Below, piece by piece: positions 57,512-64,000 of a stretch of 64,000 nucleotides of DNA (its first letter is position 1; each line of letters starts with the position of its first letter). This DNA is from Nymphaea colorata. Its lineage: Eukaryota; Streptophyta; Magnoliopsida; Nymphaeales; Nymphaeaceae. Location of the stretch: the NCBI RefSeq assembly GCF_008831285.2, contig NC_045150.1, positions 9,746,001-9,810,000 on the forward strand. The letters are read 5' to 3'. Both the position numbers and the translations under genes were made by a program. A model generated the notes under the pieces. The model was not told the DNA's origin, made no database searches, and worked only from the letters and a program-made list of their open reading frames with translations.

Positions 57512-57630
57512 AATCAAATTCCGGTGACTCCAGCAATATTCAACACGAAGAGATATTTTCAATGATTTCTCAGCTTGCTTGCAAGTTGCAACCACTCTCT
57601 CAGTTTTATAGATTTCTGGTGACAACCATA

Positions 57631-57638
57631 CTTATATA
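57631..57638 (-). promoter_or_regulatory. TATA box of the LURP-one-related gene
   Basis: The minus strand reads TATATAAG, about 120 bases above the chosen ATG. Transcription would start near 57600, which supports the ATG at 57511. Confidence 0.6.
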
Positions 57639-58399
57639 TTATGTGATCCTGATCATCCGGCCGACTTCCAAGCATCTCTTTGTTGAATTCTCATTCACTG
57701 GGCTGGCCATCAAACACGTGTACATGTGCCACAAAGTTAGTCATGGGTCCTGTCGTGCCCTTGTTCTCATGGAAAAAGAAAATGTCGTATTGTCATTGTT
57801 TCTGGTTTAATGAGATAATTAATGCAACAAAGAGGATGCCTGCTTGGCCCAGGAGCGAGTGGTAGAAGCTACAGCCATGTCCAACAAAGGGTGGGGCTTA
57901 ACATGAAGGTGGTCTGGGCCATGGGCTCAAACATGGGAGCAAGGCACGTGGTGGTGTCCGGTACGAGTCGGGTGCTGCTCAAGATTTTAACAGCGCGTGG
58001 CCGTGCGTCTAGGCGACACGTTTCGGCAAGTGCGGCTGGTGAATCTTTTGAGGTACAGCTATCAAGATAACTAGGAAGAAGTAAGAACTAGAAGAAGTAT
58101 ACATACCCAAGTTTATCTAGATTTACCTTAAGGGGAGAAGTAGAGCTCAACCAGCTCATGTTCCTTAATAGGAATTTAATGTCTTCCATCTAGACTTCAA
58201 TAACGAGAAGAAAACAAGTTTCTTAGGTTTGTTTATATGACAGTAAATTTTTGTCCCGAACATTAACGTAAGATGTAGACCTTTACCAAGTCCACCAGCC
58301 CCAAACCTAACATGGACCCAATTTGAAAGGAAAGGTCAATGATCCTACATTGTCAAATCTCAAACCCCAATTTGAACTCTTGGCTTGGTTTGCCCCCCA
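57639..58399. other. Upstream region of the LURP-one-related gene, no other gene
   Basis: Includes moderately GC-rich DNA at 57840-58060 with open frames on the plus strand, none with a domain. Confidence 0.5.
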
Positions 58400-58511
58400 A
58401 TTAGTGGTAGAGCTAGAAGTTTTTATCTGAAGTGATGCTAATATGAATGGCTCAGGTCAGTGAGTCGGTTCGCAGAGGCAGCCGCTCATATAAGCTCACA
58501 TGTAGCTACGC
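58400..58511. mobile_element. Short hAT-like remnant, about 112 bp
   Basis: The left end AGTGGTAGAGCTAGA and the complement of the right end, AGTGGCGTAGCTACA, are similar inverted repeats of the hAT type. No clear 8-bp duplication was found. Confidence 0.5.
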
Positions 58512-58963
58512 CACTGCCAACTGTCCCAAACCGCACTGGCTAGCAAAGTGATCGGAGCATAGATCAATGATCTTGCTTACCGATGAATTAACAATCTCAA
58601 GACAAAGAATCATGTCGTTCATTTATTCATGCCCTGTTTCGGGTTTGGATTACCGTTTGGACAAATGAAAATCTTCTGTCTTATGCATGATTTCTTTCTG
58701 GTGTCGTTGAAAATTTCAGATTAAATGATTCTAATTAAGATGGGAGGAACATAAGAAACATGGATTGCCTCGTTTGTCGATGTGCAGTTCTTATCTTCTC
58801 AGGATTACAGGTTTAGTGTCTGCAAACATAGGGATCTACCATGTGCCCTTGTTACATTGGTTCCTTGGTTTATAGATTCTAGGGACCAAACTCCCCACAA
58901 ATTAGAGAAAAACCACCCACCAGCGATGTTACAGCTAGAAGACACTCTAATGGATCTCCATTA

Positions 58964-59386
58964 GGTTGTGTTTGTTTCACAGCAGATCTAAGATTTTAGA
59001 TCCACTCTATGGATTTAAGAGCATACCACACCCCCCTTCCAATCCAACTTTAAAATCATGATTTTTAACATTGATTTAAAATTCATGTTACTGAGTTAGA
59101 TCCGAAACTATCAAGCTCAAAGTCTGTAGCCTCGGATTTCAAATCCTCAAGATTTGAAAACCATGGATTTGAAATTCGACTCTCCCCCTTGATCTTTAAG
59201 TCTGATATTTTATCAAAGCAAAATGGTAAAATAAGGATCTTAAGTGTTGATCATAGGTCCGAACTAAGATCCTAAGATCAAACCATAAATTTTACCATGG
59301 ATCTTGTGTTACATAAGGAAATATATGCCACGTCAGATCTACATTAGATCCATGGATTTCAAATTTTAGGCTGTGTCAGACACCCC
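58964..59386. mobile_element. Inverted-repeat element, about 420 bp
   Basis: Starts GGTTGTGTTTGTTTCACAGC and ends GGCTGTGTCAGACACCCC, which are imperfect complements. The interior has many AGATCTAA, TTAGATCC and CATGGATTT words on both arms. It is probably a non-autonomous DNA transposon; the target duplication is not certain. Confidence 0.5.
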
Positions 59387-60356
59387 TTTGTAGTACATGG
59401 TCAGATGTTATTATGAATTAGCTACACAAAAATTATCACGTGCAAGTTTCGTTTAATTTAAATGCTTAGATTGAACATAAGAAATAGACTATTAAATAGA
59501 AGAAAATTCAAACTAAAACTTAAGCATATTAGTTATACCAGTAGATGAACATGAGATTTTTCGGAAAAGGTTTATTCTCATTTTTTCCAAAAAATTATAA
59601 AAATGTTGAAGTGCCCTCTCATTTTCACTGCCTGTCAGTGACTCGGTCGAAAATAACAAGTTTCTGAGACGCTGACGACATATTTCCAACAGTAGCCACT
59701 GTTCTTGAGAATTAATTGCGTGGATATATGCATCCCGGAGCATTCAAACTTGACAGATCATATAGTGCAAAGCACCATGATGTGTATTATGGGGACAAGA
59801 AGGAAAACATGTTTCAGCTGCAAATGATGGCAATAAGGAAGCATGTTTCAACATCCATGGTGGTTTGCTTTCTAGAAAATCGTCATCTTTGATTCATTCA
59901 CTCACTGAAAACACTGAATCCTCAAAATTTTGCGTTATTTAATTGGAACGCTAGGACTTGAGCCAAGAGTTAATAATTTGAATGGATTCAGCTTGTTCTG
60001 AACTCGTCTCAAATCTCAATTCAATTCAAGAAGTTAATGGGCTTAACATGAGCCAACTTAGCCTGATTCTCTTAAATAAAATGAGCTGTAAACATGCGTA
60101 TGTATGAAGCCTAAAACATGTTTATTTTTTATAAACATAATCATTATGATTTAATTACCAAGCCAGTTAAGTATATTTAGTTTAAATTTTAAATTAATGT
60201 AAACTCATACAAATTAACTCATGAACAGAAAATCAAATTGAGATCAAGCACTCTTGCATCGAAGATGAACATGGCTAAGTGATCCGCAGAAGCTGTGGGA
60301 TGTCAAGCATTCTCCCTTAAGGGCGAAGCACACCCATGGGCAGGTGTGGATGAAAA
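59387..60356. other. Intergenic, no gene seen
   Basis: An open frame at 59513-59743 (minus) has a coding-like residue mix but no family and no neighbouring exons. A GAGCC/CAATTCAA-rich stretch at 59940-60260 resembles the lineage of short repeats seen at 8905-9290. Confidence 0.4.
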
Positions 60357-60462
60357 GTTTGAGTAGTGCAAACATTTTTGAGAATCCAATGCCCAGTTGA
60401 GAAGGAAACGTTTGAGTAGTGCAAACATTTGTGAGAATCTACTGCCCCAGTTAAGGGTTCCT
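60357..60462. repeat. Two 53-bp tandem units
   Basis: GTTTGAGTAGTGCAAACATTT starts units at 60357 and 60410 with the first 20 bases identical. The rest of each unit is slightly diverged. Confidence 0.85.
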
Positions 60463-63400
60463 TTGCAAGATGCGTTCACTCGAGACTAAATTGTACATGC
60501 ACCTTAAGCTCCAAGTTGGATGGAGTTGAAGCTCAACCCATTGTATAGATCAGAGTTTCGTCAAACAAGCTCAAAATAAGGTATATTCATGTGTTCATTA
60601 TCAATGGACTCAGGCTTGGTCCAAAGGCCCATATTATAATAGTTGGTCGTACTAAGTGTTGCAATGATGGCATGTCCTTAATTCGATTTTTATGAGAGTT
60701 ACTCTTTTGCACTGTAACGATATTTGAATTCTAAGTTTTGCATTGATGGCACTCCTTATTTTGTGTGAGTGTTACTCATTTGTATTGTAAATGGTGGCAT
60801 GTACGACATTTGAGTTTGCGAACTGTCAAATAACTTGGGCTCACTTTATAATAAACATAAGTCCCAAGTCCTACCTAGATTCAAATTAACGATAGTTTAT
60901 TTCGATCAAAACAACCAAAACAAAGCGATTTGATCACGGATATCATGCTTGCATCAGAGCAAAAAGCGAAGAGAGAGAAAAAAATTAATGCGCCGATGAT
61001 CGCTTCGAGAGAACGGGAGATATTTTCGGCGTCAAAAAGGGCGCGAAGTTGAAGCGTAGGGTCTTCCCGGTGGCGTCACCACTGTGGAAAGAAGAAAGAA
61101 AGAAAGACGTCCCGCCCGTGGCCGTACACATTTATATGGCCTCCGTTGTGCCACCGGAAAAAGGCGTTCACAATAATAAAGAATCCCTGAAAGGTGGGGA
61201 GACGGGGTTCCGGATATGACTTCTTTTGTTGTTCTTTCCGCTCATCTTCCCATTATAATTTAATATTTATTTCGAAATGTAAAAACGACCGGTCAAACAA
61301 ATTAAACATGAAAATATTTAATTATTTCTTCATTCAGTAATTTCTGTAGCCGTAGCTTCATCGGCGACCTACCGAAGGTGAAACTCCAAACTTTACCAAA
61401 TTCATTTCTTGAGCATAATTACGAGGCGCATTAGTTGGAAAGTTCCTCTTAGCTTGTCAGTGATGCGTATAAATGAAAATCTATGCGTCAGTGATGTGTA
61501 TATTTTTTATACAACTTTAAGACGTGGAGTTCATAATGTGATCATATATGAAGAACGTAAGCAAGCACGCCGTAGTATTGTCAATTTTTGTAAGGGTGGT
61601 TATTACTATTACAAGACAATGATTTGAGGTCAGACTTGTACCAAACAAATTTTGATCGATTGAGGGATTCCTTTTCTCTATCCAAAAAGAAAGAAAAAGG
61701 ACCACAAAATAACTCTTTTTGAATACGTCTCTCTCTCTCTCTCTCTACTATTTCAAAGTGGAGAGTTTTTTGCACGTTCTTCCAATGTAACATTTCTACG
61801 TGCAATAATATAAGGATGAGTTATTGGAGTCATCGGTCGTAGCATTTGATTCCCCTAAATTTTTCACATGCCACAAGATTTTATATTATTTAATGGGATT
61901 GAGCCAAAGGTTTATCCCATCATAAAAATGAGAACCATTCTTTTTTCATGTCTTTTAGGGTTCAAGGTTGCTTCTGTGCTTGCGTTTAATTGGTGGACTC
62001 AAAAACTAGCTATGACGTGGCTTTTTATTTTTTTTAACAACTAAAAGAGTTTTTTTTTTTTACTTAAAAAGTAATTTTCTAACGAGCACTTATTTAACAG
62101 AATTTAGAAGCAATGGAAGTATTCAAGTATAAATACTAAAGTAATAAGATTTAGCAGTCTGAGGTTTGAATTCTAGCTGCTAAACAGGTGAGATGACCAC
62201 GCATCAGCTTTGGCAAAGATTGTGTTCATAAGATGAGATAGCCTTTGGATGTTTACGAAGGAGTTCGATTAAAAACTAAAACCTTTACATGATTAGGGGT
62301 GAGAAGGTGGAGTGTTCTATCCTGCCGCCTCCCATCTTTTCCAATCTCTTTTCTTATATCACCCAACATACCAGGTTTGGTTTTGGTGCCTATAAAAAGC
62401 TTAATATAATTGCTTTTGTTGTAAAGTATTAATTTTCTAACTCCACAGGAAGCCACAAGCAGTCGGCGTTTGAAATTAAGAGATAAAGTGCTCTTATATT
62501 CCTTCCTAAAAATTCTTGAAGATGATGTTTTTTATGTTTGTGGATACAAATAGTGTTTTATTAATCACATATATTTTATTATTAAAAATATATTTTATAT
62601 TAAAAATATATTTTATATTTTAAAAATACTTTTTTTATGTCTAGTTTTAACAAAGTTCTCCTTATACCTCAAGTCCATGTAACAAGAAAACTCTGCACGA
62701 GGTCTAGTGCTACTCTCATCCAAACATAGCTTACTTCCGAGTTATGATTGGACCATGAATATAATTGCACCCTGCCGCAAGGCCATGACTATAATTTCAA
62801 GATGCAAGCTTTACAACTTCGTGATCTATATATCCTTATCAGAAATCAAACATGGTGCTGTGTTCTTTAAAACGCGGCCATGAATATGTCCCAGTGTTCA
62901 TGTTATCAAACACCGTGTTTGGACTCACTTATAGCTCTGCATTGATAACCAACTCAACGACAAATGCATCCTAATCACGTTGGTCTATAACTTTATACAT
63001 ATCAATTGTTTTCAAACAATTAATGCATCCCGAACACATTATTTTGCGAGATAAAAGTAAATAAATCGGTTTTAAACGGAACGTCTAATTTGAAGCATAA
63101 ATCGTGAACCAGTATTTTAATGTAATAACATACTTGGAAAATAATTTACGACACATTTTTCGTCAATATCAGAAAGCCCAAAATCGTAGATGCAAGCATC
63201 GAGATCTTCCCTAGATTGCCGTGACCGACCAAGAAGGCTAGAAAGTCGGAACTGAAAGGGACGCCATGGACGGAAGGGGAATAGGAACGACCAGAACAGA
63301 TCGACGCGTGTAACCGATGAGAAAAATCCGATGGACACGGCTTCATATCTCTCATATGCTGACAAACCGACCGCCAAGGGACGGAGGAGAAAGAAGAACA

Positions 63401-64000
63401 AAATTCTCGATTCAGAGGCCAGCCTTCGCTTCAGCGTTCATCCCTCGCAAAAGCTGCCAATCTTTCTCCATCTTTGATGCAGAACACATGCATCTCTTCA
63501 CCTGCCAACTTCAACTCATGGACCAAATAATCTGTGGTAGACAAAAATCTTTCGTATTTCCTTGAAACGTTGAGGGAAGAAAATGGAGGAATACCTCTAC
63601 TGTATCTTAATCAGATTCAGCATTCATTTATGGTGGCCAAAACTGAGATCCAATACGGATCCCGCCCGATTATATGCAAGTTTCGGGTCTTGCGCTCTTC
63701 AGATCTGAGCTTGATTTCAGAGATTCAAGTTGGGCTCTGCCAATCCACTTAAGAAAGATTCCATTAGGTCTAACCCTGAATCTCAAACCAGTAACATTCC
63801 AAGATGTTGTGGAGTGGTGGATAAGGTGAACACCAGCTGAGTCGAGCCTAAGTTTAGCCAGCTCGAGCTCGGCTCGACTAATGAAACCTTGAGCTCGACT
63901 CAGCAATTACGTGTTGAGCTCGAGCTCGAGCTCGACTCGATTAAGGATCGACAAACTTGAAGGAGTTATTATAAAACATTACATAAGTAATTAACGTCAA
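60463..64000. other. Intergenic; short repeats, no gene established
   Basis: A diverged tandem repeat (GCA(A/T)TGATGGCA words) lies at 60655-60830. A GC-richer patch at 60985-61210 resembles a minus-strand gene start, with CATATAAA near 61130, but only a short frame follows. An AT-rich repeat lies at 62565-62630. The stretch 63117-63600 is GC-richer with open frames on both strands and no domain. The window ends in a GAGCTCGAG-rich repeat (63827-63945). Confidence 0.45.

Noticed and set aside
57512-57625. Upstream in-frame start for the LURP-one-related protein (ATG at 57625)
   Set aside because: It lies only a few bases below the TATA box, above the likely transcription start, and the added residues do not look like the family.
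59513-59743. 76-codon minus-strand frame with coding-like composition
   Set aside because: No domain, promoter, splice partners or homologue that I can recognise.
63117-63565. Overlapping frames on both strands at the right end
   Set aside because: GC-richer DNA gives long frames by chance; no domain was found, though a gene edge beyond the window cannot be excluded.

Overview
The window is nuclear DNA from a flowering plant. The evidence is GT-AG introns in the multi-exon genes, a plant-type UDP-glycosyltransferase (UGT) pair, a LURP-one-related gene, a plant-type PP1 phosphatase, a tRNA-Ala gene, a Ty1/copia retrotransposon with an initiator-Met primer site, and many small hAT-like and Tourist-like elements. 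The species cannot be fixed from the sequence. Gene density is low and most of the window is AT-rich repeat.

Region 1 (about 1-23,300) is a decayed UGT cluster. Two intact single-exon UGT genes of the UGT88/group E type lie on the minus strand (286-1719 and 16292-17719). Each sits in a homologous block that includes promoter and upstream DNA (about 227-3160 and 16228-18960). More pieces of the same unit lie at about 5994-6106, 7225-8060 and 9700-9882, with UGT coding fragments at 9923-9982, 15511-15900 and 23072-23310. The fragments at 9923-9982 and 15511-15900 are two halves of one plus-strand UGT pseudogene, split by about 5.5 kb of inserted DNA. The second intact gene has lost the clear TATA box of the first, carries a 228-bp hAT-like element just upstream, and has Leu instead of Gly three residues before the catalytic His.

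Region 2 (about 19,000-24,500) is a mosaic of dispersed repeats in both orientations, a long AT microsatellite and an orphan gene-start-like GC-rich patch.

Region 3 (25,614-36,621, minus strand) is a PP1 catalytic-subunit gene. Its first intron is about 9.7 kb and contains a 5.1-kb Ty1/copia element (29471-34592) on the opposite strand. The element has near-identical LTRs and an ATAAT target duplication, but it has lost gag and carries a 212-bp tandem duplication in reverse transcriptase plus stops and frameshifts.

Region 4 (42,430-47,360, plus strand) is a gene of about eight exons for a basic, Ser-rich protein of about 788 residues that I do not recognise. A tRNA-Ala(AGC) gene follows at 49523-49595.

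Region 5 (about 50,000-64,000) is intergenic DNA with several tandem duplications (one of three 65-bp hairpin units), a degenerate copia gag remnant and small transposon remnants. Its only clear gene is a two-exon LURP-one-related gene (56454-57511, minus strand).

The genes do not form a pathway. The only related set is the UGT family. I found no CRISPR array, virus or toxin gene, and nothing operon-like.
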